A stretch of 64,000 nucleotides of DNA from Pseudopithomyces maydicus (lineage: Eukaryota; Ascomycota; Dothideomycetes; Pleosporales; Didymosphaeriaceae), in contig JANTUC010000001.1 of the NCBI GenBank assembly GCA_026873275.1, positions 2,728,001 to 2,792,000 of the forward strand, in the 5' to 3' direction. The notes under the pieces were generated by a model that ran no database searches, was not told the DNA's origin, and saw nothing but the letters and a program-made list of their open reading frames with translations. Below, piece after piece: positions 1-10,965 of the stretch. The position numbers and the translations under genes are program-made. The number at the start of each line of letters is the position of its first letter. Within the stretch, counting starts at the first letter, position 1.

Positions 1-285
1 CCTGAGTCTCTGCTGAACGTGTCCGACCCACTTCATAGCTCGACTACATCGCTGCCCGCTCGGCAATCGCTCGGGGGATAGGTAGAAGCTGCTGTGGCTT
101 ACAAACAGCAAGAGCTCGCACAGGGGTACTCAGATCTGTACGTTTACCATGTCGTCCTGATTGGACAGGCGGTGCTTTGGATTACTCAATGGCTGAAGAA
201 CTCCTGGTGCGAAAGGAGTACAAATAGATGTAAAGAACCGAGCGACAAAGCTGCATCACAGCTATCCAGTATCGAAGCAACCGAC

Positions 286-1458
286 ATGTCTGAAGAATAC
301 CAAACGTACAATCTGGGTGGCTTCAAGCTGCAGCGGGGAGGAGAGCTTCCAGACGCCTTCATTGCCTACAAAACACTGGGGGATCCTTCGCTTCCGGCTC
401 TTATATATCCCACGTGGTACTCTGGGCGTGGGTGCAATCTTCCCTGGTTTCTTAGACGACGCTAACACGGCATCACGTAGTCATCTCCGACAACTTGTGG
501 TTGACTGGATCTGGCAAGACGCTCGATCCTGCCAACTATTTCATCATCATCCCAGCTCTCTTCGGAAATGGTCAATCTGCTTCACCTTCGAACAAGCCAG
601 ATCTGCGGCCTTTCCCAGAGATTACCTTCTACGATAACGTGCGAGCCCAGCACGAGCTTGTGACCAAGCACTTGGGCGTCCATCATGCGCGGGCAGTGCT
701 AGGTTGGAGTATGGGTGCAGGCCAGACGTACCAGTGGGCTACGCAGTATCCAGACTTCATGGACCTGATCGCTCCCTTCTGTGGCGCCGCGAAGACCAGC
801 CTGCACAACCAGGCCATGCTCGAGGGCGTCAAGTCGGCACTGTATGCAGCCAAAGGGACCAGCAGTGAGGGCGTTGGCGAGCAACACCTGAGCTCGGACA
901 AGGTCCAGTACGTACGATTCAACGAGACATCCAAACAAGTCGGTCTGAAGGCGCTTGGGCGGGTCTACTCCGGGTGGGGTTTCAGTCAAGCCTTTTATCG
1001 AGAAAGGTTATACGAGAGCGTCCTCGGTTTCAAAGACATTGAAGACTTCATGGTCAACTTTTGGGAGTCCTGGGCGTGTTCCAAGGACCCGGAAAATATG
1101 CTGGTCATGGCAAATACCTGGCAGGTGGCAGATTGTAAGTGGTGCACTACCACATAAGATGGCACAAGTACGAACGCAGCACTGACAATGGCTAGGCTCG
1201 AACCAGGAGCCCTACAACGGCGACTTCCGAAAGGCCATGGAGGGGATCAAGGCGAAGGCACTGGTCCTGCCGGCACAGACAGATCTCTACTTCCCGCCAG
1301 AGGACTCGGAGTTTGAAGTGCAGAACATGAGGCCGGGCATAGGCACGTTGAAGGTGTTTCCCAGCATCTGGGGGCATTGGGCCGGGGGACCGGGAGACAG
1401 CAAGGAGGATGTCAAGTGGCTGGACGAGCAACTGCGGCACTTTTTTGCAGACAACTGA
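286..1458 (+). CDS. alpha/beta hydrolase, homoserine O-acetyltransferase-like family
   Basis: Three exons (286-427, 481-1134, 1196-1458) give 352 residues. The protein has the alpha/beta hydrolase fold signature G-W-S-M-G with the nucleophile at about Ser124, an acid candidate in the segment PAQTDLYFPP, and a late His in SIWGHWAGG, so the catalytic triad looks complete. The early motif TWYSG-LISDN is rebuilt only if the first intron is removed, which supports that splice. Fungal proteins of this type are usually annotated as homoserine acetyltransferase family, but many are not the methionine-pathway enzyme, so the substrate is unknown. No signal peptide is seen; a cytosolic location is inferred. 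The start ATG at 286 fits the family N-terminus. Confidence 0.85.
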
Positions 1459-2034
1459 AGTCTCGGCGGGAGGTGGCCAGCTCAGTGGTGGCTCGGCTTT
1501 GTAGCTTCGTGTCAGCAATCTTGAATGGATCGTCTTCAGATGCACGTTCGTGACCCCACCTGGCTGGGCCTCTGCGATCCTGCACCTGGGCACCTGGGCA
1601 AGGTGTGATGCACGTGATGTGTCTTGATGGATGGAGCTGGAGCTCTGCCCTGGAGGAGCCCGGAGCTGGCCTGTGGACCGCGCGATGCAGGGGCGCTGTG
1701 GCTGGTGGGCGGACACAGGACAGGCTACCGGTAGGCGACATGGGCGCGCGGGCGCGGGTGGCGCATGCCGACTTGGCTCCTGCTCCGCGAAAGCCAACGG
1801 CAGCGACGTGCCTGAGACTTGTTCATTCAACCGCCAGCCCCAGCTCCTGACCGCGTCGCCATGTGGGAGCCTTTGTAACAGGCGCATCCGGCTCAGCACC
1901 CTCTCCTCCCACGACAACCCTTCCGACACGCATCCGACCATCACTTGCGACCTGAACCTGGCCTGGCCTGGCCTGGCTCCGACACCAACCAGCACGCCCG
2001 CCGCCGCCCACACGCAATCCGACGCGCGCCAGCA
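1459..2034. other. intergenic, 5' leader of the poly(A) polymerase gene
   Basis: No gene seen. It holds the 3' end of the hydrolase transcript and a GC-rich leader for the next gene, with about four CCTGG pentamers in tandem at 1957-1978. Confidence 0.6.
1957..1978. repeat. CCTGG pentanucleotide microsatellite
   Basis: Four direct copies of CCTGG plus a partial fifth lie about 60 bases before the poly(A) polymerase start codon, probably in the 5' untranslated region. Confidence 0.7.
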
Positions 2035-4015
2035 ATGGACGAACAAAAGAAGAAGTACCTGGGCACCACCAATGTCCTGTCCGAGGCGAAGCCCTCCCCG
2101 CGGGACCTGGAGCTCAACGGCGACCTCATCGAGCATCTCAAGTTCATTAACAACTTCGAGACCCCAGAGGGAAATGACCGCAGGTGCGACCCGTCCCACC
2201 CCCGCCCGGCCTGCTGCTGTGCCTCTACTGACCCGTGCTAGGACTCGTGTGCTCAACCATCTGCAGAAGGTGACGGAGGAGTTTGTGCGCCGCGTCGGCC
2301 GCAGGAAGGGCCTGCCGCAGTCCACCATCGACAACCTCGGCGGCAGAGTCTTCACCTACGGCAGCTACACGATAGGCGTCCACGGGCCCGACTCGGATAT
2401 CGACACCCTCATCGTGACCCCCCGATCCGTCGACGTCAACGACTACTTCGATGTGTTCGGTCCTACCTTCAAGGAGCTGTCCAACCCCGACCTGATCGCG
2501 AGCTTCGTCGAGGTGCCCGATGCCTTTGTGCCCATCATCAAGTTGGAATACGACGGTGTCGACATCGATCTAATCTTTGCCTCGCTGCCTTCGCAGGCCT
2601 CTATACCCCGGGACTTCTCGCTGCTCGACCAGGGCGTCCTTCGCGGACTCGACGACCAGACCATACGGAGCGTCAACGGTGTCCGGACTGCAAAGGAGCT
2701 GCTCGAGCTCGTGCCCCAGTCCACGACCTTTAGGCATGCGTTGCGGGCTATCAAGGTGTGGGCCAACAAGCGAGCCGTCTACGGCTTCGTCTTTGGTTTC
2801 CCCGGTGGCATAGCCTGGGCCATCATGGTCGCCCGCCTTTGCCAGCTCTACCCTTATGCATGCGGTTTTACCGTTCTGTGCAAGTTCTTCTCTCTACTAC
2901 ACCAATGGCCCTGGCCACGTCCCATCTTCCTCAAGAATGTCGAAACATCAGACATTCTGAACCTATCCGTTTGGAACCCTGTGCAAAATTTTCACGACAG
3001 GCTACATGTGATGCCTATCATCACCCCGGCATATCCGTCCATGTGTGCCACTCACTCCGTTACACCCTCGACGCTAAAAGTGATGAAGAACGAGTTCAAG
3101 CGCGCCAGCGATGTCATCAACGGCATCGCAGACGGGAAAAACACTTGGTCTGACTTGTTTGAGCGCCATTCCTTCTTTACCCAGGACCACAAGTACTACC
3201 TGAGCATTATTGTGTCCTCAACCGGTGACAAGGATCCCTTCGATGCCTTCTCCGGACGGGCACAGTCAAAGGTCCGCCTTTTGGCTAAGAATATCGAAAT
3301 GGGCAATACTGGAATTGAGCTGGCGCGCGTCTACGTCAAAGGAATCGAGCGAGTTCACCGCTGTGGCAGTGAAAAGGAAATCGACGAAGTTCGGCAAGGG
3401 AGCATCAGATATCTCGTCCCCGCGGATCAGGCTAGCAAAGACACCGACGACGGGAAGACGACCGTATACACGACGACATGGTATGTTGGTCTGGTACTAG
3501 CAGAAGGTATGTCGACAACCATAGTCTGGCCCGCAGCAAACTGATTACAATAATAGCAACTAAATCACTCGACATCTCTTACCCTGTGGACGATTACAGG
3601 CGCATCGTCGAGGAGGACCCAGATGTTTATCACAAGGACCACATGGCCACTAAAATTGTTCATACGCGCAGGTACGTGGTCCAGCGCGCAAACACGAGTA
3701 CATGCTGACAATCGAAGCTACGATCTGCCGGACGATCTTTTTGAAAAGGGCGAGGTGCGACCGACCAAGGCAGTCAAACCAAAGAAGAAGGAAGAGAGGA
3801 AAAAGGCCAATGGCACCAAGAACAAACGCCATTTTGCCGAGACGGGCATCGAAGTGCGTGATTTGCGACCTGCAAAGAACCCTTGCACACATTAAACGCC
3901 GTGAGAGGCGGCTCTGAATACATTTACTGACTTTGTGCTAATCTAGGACAGCGAGAAATCCCGCAAGAAACGAGCCTCCGAGCTCAACGGTATTCCCATG
4001 TCGACCCCTGCATGA
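2035..4015 (+). CDS. PAP1: nuclear poly(A) polymerase
   Basis: Five exons (2035-2183, 2242-3506, 3557-3671, 3718-3853, 3947-4015) encode 577 residues, close to yeast Pap1. The nucleotidyltransferase signature reads G-S-Y at 90-92 followed by GPDSDID, placing the metal-binding aspartates at 102 and 104, and a third lies in VDIDLIF near 156. The central PAP domain and the RNA-binding domain ending with the conserved TWYVGL segment follow. The C-terminus is Lys-rich (KKKEERKK, then SRKKR) and likely carries the nuclear localisation signal. The enzyme adds the poly(A) tail to cleaved pre-mRNA as part of the cleavage and polyadenylation factor. The start is the first ATG in frame with the conserved N-terminus; the leader is GC-rich. 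Confidence 0.95.
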
Positions 4016-4909
4016 ACTTGCTAGCAGCAAGATTTGCCCATGCCAAGAACACCATTTTACGAAAAGGACCCGAGTATCATGACGTTCTGGCACAGGCATA
4101 CTCGCAGTTGTGGCTGCATCAAACTGCGTCTAGATCTAGACTTGCGTACCCGCGGCTACCTTGAGGCGTCCAGGCCAGCCGTGGTATACGAAACTCTTTA
4201 TCCAGAAGGGAACCAATTCCACGTTCCCGCTCCAGCCAAACGTGGCTATTTAAATAATAAAACCAGAAAAAACGTGAAAAAGCTGTATAGCGTCACAAAA
4301 TCTACAACAACTGGAAACTAGAGTGGGAACGGTTCGGTTCAGTATCTAACATGACTGCCTTCTGCGGCAAGCTCCTTTTTCCTTGCGTGGTAATTTCCTC
4401 GGTTCTATTCAACGTCGGCGTTCTTTTGTCAATCTCTAATGCATCGGGAGCGGCGAATCGGAAAACGGTAGCCCAAGGGCGCTTGAAGTGGTATTGAGCC
4501 TACGGTGGAGAATCTTGTGGGTTCGCTTTCGCGGGCTGGGTTCAAACAATCGGGAACGCTGCACGGTTGGTTGGTATAACACTTTATCCGGGGTGTACAT
4601 AGTCTCTTCAAAGACAACTTATTATAATCATGGTGCTCTTGGACTCGGACAAATACGTGATTCAAGAACAGATTTCAACCAGATGCACATTCTATTTTCC
4701 AGATAGGAAGACATTTCGCAACAAACTAAGGCTGATAAGTCGAACCAAACAAGATAAAAGGAAATCCACGCTACGTTATGAATCAAGTGATTGGCTCCCC
4801 GTTGGGCCATTGATGTTTCCTGCCTGTTCTCCCGCAAACTGCAAGCCTCACACTCCGTCCTTGAACGACATACCACCCGCATTCTGATCTACAGACACTA
4901 AAGAGGGTA
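4016..4909. other. convergent intergenic region
   Basis: Lies between the 3' ends of the poly(A) polymerase gene and the minus-strand lyase gene. Only short unrelated reading frames are present (for example 4034-4321). I see no gene. Confidence 0.6.
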
Positions 4910-6167
4910 TTAGTTGTGTCCATATTGCACCTCAAGGTTTTCATCAGACTTACTGCTGTGTTTTAATCCGCAGACTTCGAAGAGCGTCACTGGTGTGATG
5001 TTCTTCGGTGTTCCAACAATCCCCTGTGTCTTCAATCGCAAAAGAGTCTCCTTGATGGCCAGGTAGGCTGGCGCCAGTGTAGCGAAGCTGAAGATCATGA
5101 TGCGGAAGCCCATCGCACGTGCCTCATCTACGGTAATCGTAGGGCTCTTGCCATTCTCAACAGAGTTAAGCAGCAACGGCCACGGTGCCAAGTCCTTTAC
5201 AGCCTGGGCAGCTTGTTCCCTAAGGTGATATGGAGTCAGCTAGTGCTCATCCACTCCTCTTTTGGAAATACGTACTTGGAGGTAAACCCCTCGACGAGGC
5301 CGACATCGGCACCCTCATCGCGTGCCATCTTCATTCTCTCAATGCATTCATCATATCCGTGCTGCTGCAGTGCGTCCGTTCGGGCAATGAGCACGAAGTC
5401 AGACTGCATACGCACACGCGCTGCATGGGCCGCACGAATGCGAGAGATGTACTCGTCTCGGTCCACAACTTTCTTACCGCTGAGATGCCCGCATCGTTTC
5501 ATGAGTACCTGGTCCTCGAGATGTGCGCCTGCTACACCAGCCCGGATGTATTGCTCCACTGTGCGTGCAGCCATCACCGGACCTCCGTAGCCTGTGTCCA
5601 TGTCGGCGATGAGAGGAGGGCCGAATGGATCGAGGTTGGCAATCATCTCGGCGTTCTCGCGCATCTCATGGAGTTGAGCAATCGCCAAGTCGGGTTGCCC
5701 GAGACGCGAAGCGGTGGTACCGGCTCCAGTCTACATTCTTCTGTTAGACGTTCCCCTGATCTTCTCCAATCGGATCGTATAAGGTAACTAACCATGTATA
5801 ATGCATCAAAGCCCACCTCGAGAGCTGTGCGGGCGGAAAGACCATCGAATACACCAGGGCATACAATGAGCTCCTTTGTATCGAGTAGCATTCTCCGGAG
5901 CTTGGTAGCCCCAGATGCAGGGAGATCCACAGCAGTCGTCGGGGAGTTCAGCTGGAGCCAGTTGTGGTTGCCAGGGCTGATCATGTTGATCATCTTATCT
6001 ACTGCTTTGCTTGGGAATTGTAACGTCAGGGTTCTTCCCTCTGTGCCTTTGGTGTGTCCATTTGATTCAGAAACAAAGTCGAGGGTGACTTCTGTGCTTG
6101 TTTGGAGCGTGACTTCAGCTTCTGGGTCCCGAGTGGCCACTCGAGACATTTGGGAAGCGAGAACCAT
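4910..6167 (-). CDS. isocitrate lyase / PEP mutase superfamily enzyme
   Basis: Three exons (6167-5793, 5730-5276, 5219-4910) give 379 residues. The signature K-R-C-G-H with the catalytic Cys, preceded by LEDQ, is intact, and the metal-binding segment ADMDTGYGG is present, as is IARTDA further on. The protein is much shorter than true isocitrate lyase (over 500 residues), so it belongs with the methylisocitrate lyase, oxaloacetate acetylhydrolase, dimethylmalate lyase and carboxyphosphonoenolpyruvate mutase branch. These cleave or form C-C or P-C bonds next to a carboxylate using Mg2+. The exact substrate cannot be read by eye. The first 80 residues are a poorly conserved extension; the start at 6167 is the first ATG of the open frame. 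It converges on the poly(A) polymerase gene. Confidence 0.88.
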
Positions 6168-9161
6168 GGTGAATCAAGACTAGATATTCTTCGTTTTGTG
6201 TGCAAGAAGTATAGTTCAGATGAGAATAGAGCAAAAGATGGAGAAGAAGTGAAGTAGCTCTGCTTGTAGCTGTGATACCTTTATCTTGCGTGGATATGAC
6301 AGGCATTTATAGACACTGGTGGGACCCAACGGATACCAGTATTTCGGTTCTGTCTTCGAAAAGCGTACACATGTCTGGTGGTCGATCTGCAGAGTGGAGT
6401 ATTTCAGATTACTGTATCCACTTTCAACTGCCTACTCCGGGCCGTCGGAGCATTGCGACAGTAGACTAGGTGATCCTCCACACCATCGTCTGTTTAGCCA
6501 AGTAGGCCTTATCTGTGCCCTTCATCGCATTGTGACACGTCGTTTGAACGATAGCCCGAAGTCCGAACTTGCCCAGATTTCGTACGAAGTCACTAACAGG
6601 GTATAGCGAACAGAGGCAACGGCGACTCCGCATTGCGAATATCTTCGTTCTTTTTTGATACTCTGAATTGAACTGCGTCTTCCTACAGATCTCTGACGCC
6701 TTTCACTCGTATCTTCATGGAACAAACATTCTCCTCGGCAAAGCATGGCAAGACTACCGGCGTGGCAGCTTGGCTCAAACTGCCTAGCAGCTTACTGGCA
6801 CCTTCTAAATCTACATAAATGATTCCCTGCGGGTCATGATTGCTTTAGGTCACGCTAGAAAACCAACCGCTTCAAGGGGTTGGAGATAGAGCTGATGATA
6901 GAAGGAATTGGTAGGGAGGTAATAGCCGTTCGCCGCTGTTCATGTTTCACAGCTGCATTGCCAATAATGAATCATGACAATGCAAGGGCGGAGACCCCAT
7001 ACATGAGCAAGCACGTGCGGATGCACGAAGGTTCCATGCTCCGGCAGATATGTAGGCATACTGAATTGGAGTGAGCACTATCTGTGGGATGAACGAGGGC
7101 AAATTGCAATCGTCGCCATTACTGCGGATTTTGGAATTGAACGAGCACTCTACATGCGGCTAGCATACCGATGTCTGCAAAGAGAAACAAATGAGGCCAA
7201 TCTGATGTAGCCCCACAACATGAGTGCGTATCAGAACCATCACGGCAGCTCTAAGCGCCTGTAAGGCCGTTAGGATTCTAAAACGCTCTCTATCTCCATG
7301 TAAGCTAAGACGGACAAGCGTTCTTATTGAGGAAATGATCATCTACTCAACAAAATTGTTGTAGGTAAGGTAACATTCCGCTTGATGTTATGCCCCTGCT
7401 GTTATGCAGTCACGATACAGTGCTCAGAAAGAAAACAAAGCATATAGCCGTTAATAGCGGGTCCATGTCGGGTAATCAACATGTACATGATCAAGATCGA
7501 TCAGTTTCTATCTAGGCGAGCTTATGGTGGTAGAGACCCACTACGTCTTGGTACGTTGGTCATGCACTATTTTCTCTGGGCATTCTCTGGGCCATCTCTC
7601 TCACCCTAGCTACCGAGGTTCGGCGATCCAAATCCAAGTTGAACTTGGTATTATTTATTCGCGCAAGTAAACAGTCCGACGTAGGGCCGAGAGTGACTTT
7701 ATCGGGGAGTCTTGTTGCACTCTAGGGAGTGGACCAAGTTGGCCAAAATCCGCTCTAGTCCGCTATAGCGGAGTTTAGATAGATAGTCGGCACATTTGTA
7801 AAAGCAAAGGCTTATTCCCATAAGGAACACCTCGTTCGCGTCATAACGTATGATTTCCGCATGCGGAGAATTCTATGGAAAGGACTTGGCTTGAACGCTA
7901 TCTCTCGGTGGCGGGTCGTGCCGCTGCACATCACTGTTCAGGGACAAGCCCGGCGGGAGTTCACGATGTTCCGTCCTCAAGATAGATTTTTTTGTGGCAT
8001 TTCCCAGCGTCCTACAGCAAATAAGGGGGGCAGATTTAGCCACGAGCATTACAAACAGAATCTTGTCCCTCGGCTCGAAAAAAAAATCTGACATCTCCAT
8101 TCTATGCGAAGGACTTCCTGATTAGTAGTTGCCCAGAAGTGACGATCAAACTGGAGTGGATTGAAAGCTGCGACTCAAGCGGCAAAGTCAAAATACACTC
8201 GGCAACCCTTGACGAGGCTGTGTAAACATGGCAGGGGATAACGAATTGCTGCTTGCACGACTAACCGTGTTGTGAATATGCCTAGTCCGCCCAGTGTCTA
8301 GGCAAACCTTTGCGTGTGGGACTCCATACGCTGTCCTAGACAGCGGTTATATGTCAGCTTGCATGGGGGATGGCTGTACCCGTCGCCGTGACGGGTATGG
8401 CCATCCGCAGGAGGCAACTGGCCTGCAGACACGTCAACGACGGGGGATTGCATGTGAGGCCAAGCACTGGGCGGCGGAAGGGATGGCGGGCCGCCCAATC
8501 AAGCATTCCGGGGAGATCAGGTTTGTATTCGAAGCGGCCAAGATTCCGACCGTTTGGCAGTCTCTATCAGAAGGCACGGCTTGGCGGAGCCTTTTGGCGC
8601 GCAATTGGTGGACATTTGTACAGAGCGGAGCCCACTGGGCCCACAATAGCGCTTCCTGTAGACACTCCGGAGTTCGTCGATGCGAAAGCGCGAGTTGGGT
8701 GGGTAGCAACGATCGGAGGCATGGCAACTTGGCATCGATAACAGCGGGCTTTGCTGCATATGCTTGGCAAGCCGAGCGGAACATGTGCTTGGACCCACCG
8801 ATGCAAGTGTTGTATGGCGTAGCCTCTGCTAATGCAAGTGTTCACAGAGTACGGGTGCATTGAGCTTCACACCCTTCCAACGTTCTGACATCCATGACTT
8901 GAACGGGTAATTACACAAAAACCGAGTCAGTCGGATCCACATGGCGTGCTCGAAGAACAAAAACGAGTGTTGTAGCCAAGAAACAAAAAGGTTGGCAGCA
9001 CCAAATCTTATCTTTCTTCCCCGCGAGGTCTCTTCTGGCAAACATCGCTGAGCTTTCCAGAAGCTGGTTCATTGTGATTTCATCTCCTAGTCAACTTGGG
9101 TGTTCCTTGCTCAGTAGTTCGTACCCTCAATTTTGCAGAGTAAACAGGCTCGCTGCTGTTC
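6168..9161. other. long gene-poor intergenic region
   Basis: About 3 kb with no gene I can support. Between 8290 and 8870 several frames on both strands stay open, but the longest, 8294-8863, begins at GTG and resembles no family; the overlap reflects low stop density. The rest has short frames only. It contains the promoters of the flanking divergent genes. Confidence 0.55.
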
Positions 9162-10167
9162 ATGATGCAAGAAAACCCCATCCCGTCTCTGCCCGGCTCC
9201 GGCACCGGCTCCGAAACCATGGATGCGAAAAAATTGGAAGCTCAGCCAACGCCTGAGCCCGAAGAATCCAATGGTTCTGGCATACGCAAACGTATCTTCA
9301 CGCACTTTACGGACAAGATCGAAACAAAGGCTGGTTATATTCCACTTTTGATATGCTGTTTTGTGACGGGCCTGACCGACGGGACTGTGTACAATGGTAT
9401 GGAGATGCCCAGTGTACTCGAGCTTCGATGGTACTGACAGATAGTTCTCAATAGCATACGGCACGTTTGTCTCTATGCAAACGGGTACGTTTTTATTCAC
9501 AGTGAACCCCAAGAGTCGACTAGCCCCCGTTGGACTGACACCAAGTTCAGGAAATACCATTTTCGTGGCGCTCGGCACATCCGGACAGAACAACAGGCCA
9601 TACGGATGGGCTCGTTCTCTCTGTTCGATCGGATGTTTTGCCATCGGATGCATCAGCTTCGCAAGGTTTCATAAGCTAGTAGGCGGCTCCCGCCTGCGTC
9701 GCACAGTCTTCTCTTCTTTCGCACTGCAGACAATCTGCGTGGTAATTGCTGCTGCCATCATCCAAAGCGGCATCATCGACGGGCGCTACCCATCCAATCG
9801 GGACCCCAACGACGTCAACTTCACAGAGCTGTCAGCAATAGCGCTTCTCAGTTTCCAGGCTGCGGGCCAGATCGTCAACAGTCGTGGGCTAGGGGTGGGC
9901 GAGGTGCCCACCGTGGTCATCACGAGCCTGGTGTGCGACTTGGTGAGTGATGAATTGCTCTTTGCGGGGTTGACGAAGAACGGCAAGCGTAATCGGAGAT
10001 TCATAGGCTTCATGCTCACTCTGCTGGGAGGTATCACGGGAGGGTGGATATCCAAATCTACGGGCCAGGTGGGTCCTAGCTTGTGGTTTGTGGCTGCCAT
10101 CAAGGCGTGCATTACACTGTACTGGCTTGGGATATTGCCATTGCTGCAGGCAATGAGGAAGCGTTAA
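9162..10167 (+). CDS. DUF1275 family membrane protein
   Basis: Three exons (9162-9396, 9455-9484, 9551-10167), the middle one only 30 bases, encode 293 residues. After a polar N-terminus of about 55 residues there are about six hydrophobic segments; the block from IPLLICCFVTGLTD to NTIFVALG is the typical start of DUF1275 (YoaK-like) proteins. The C-terminus has a long membrane segment followed by a basic tail (MRKR). The family is found in bacteria and fungi and its function is not known; a role as a membrane transporter or channel is only a guess. Splicing is fixed by phase: each exon junction restores the conserved frame. Two adjacent ATGs are present and the first is chosen. Confidence 0.85.
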
Positions 10168-10965
10168 GTTTTCTGGGTGATGGTATACAAGACCGGCCAT
10201 GACGGTCAAGCTCAGCACAATGCTTGGTCACCCAGTGGTCGTTGGTCGTTGGATGGAGTGATGGAAACATCATTTACAGTTTGAGTGAAAGACGATTTTA
10301 GATGCATGCATTGGTAACGGCAACGCTGCGCCTACATGATAGAACGGGATGCAATGGAAATGCATTTTTTGGTCGGAATACAATCACCGTGGACATATTC
10401 CTGCCCTGCTGTTTTGACGTCCTTTCGCGGGAGTAGTTGGCATGGGAGATGATAGCAAAGTCTACTGCGCTTCTGTTTCGTACGTAATCCCGGTTTCGGG
10501 TTCGCATAAGACAGCACGTGGAAACAAAGCACAAGGCCGACTGCTACGCCGTTTCGTTTCCATCCAGGCAAGCTCTTATGTTGCCGAAACGGGGGAGGCG
10601 GAGATGGGTAGGGTGTCGAATTTGACTTTGGACGCGGCTCAGATCTAGATATGAAAGGGGGATAGACCGGAGTGGGAAAACAGCGGCTGAATTGGGATTT
10701 GTCGTCGGCGTGGTACCTGGTCCTGGGTATCTATCAGGTCAGTGACAGGCTTACAGGCACCTTCAGCCGACCCGGTGCAGGCGCTAACGACCAGATGATC
10801 CGTGCACGCGCTAAACCGCGAAATCTTGGCCCAGAACTTTTTTACCGTCGCCATCTCGACCTTGCCAACGTTGATTTCGCCAGTCGGACGCAATTTGGCG
10901 ACAGTCTGGTGTTCCGTCGTTCGATTCCAGCAGTCTACGATACAGGAATTTTCACACCCCACACA
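10168..10965. other. intergenic, upstream of the helicase gene
   Basis: No gene seen. The frame upstream of the helicase start is open from about 10672, but the residues before the ATG at 10966 show no conservation, so this stretch is taken as promoter and leader. Confidence 0.6.

Noticed and set aside
4530..4570. Short stretch resembling a tRNA B box (GGTTCAAAC)
   Set aside because: No A box at the right distance and no cloverleaf could be folded around it.
8294..8863. Open frame of 189 codons on the plus strand
   Set aside because: It starts at GTG, overlaps open frames on the other strand and has no recognisable family; high GC explains it.
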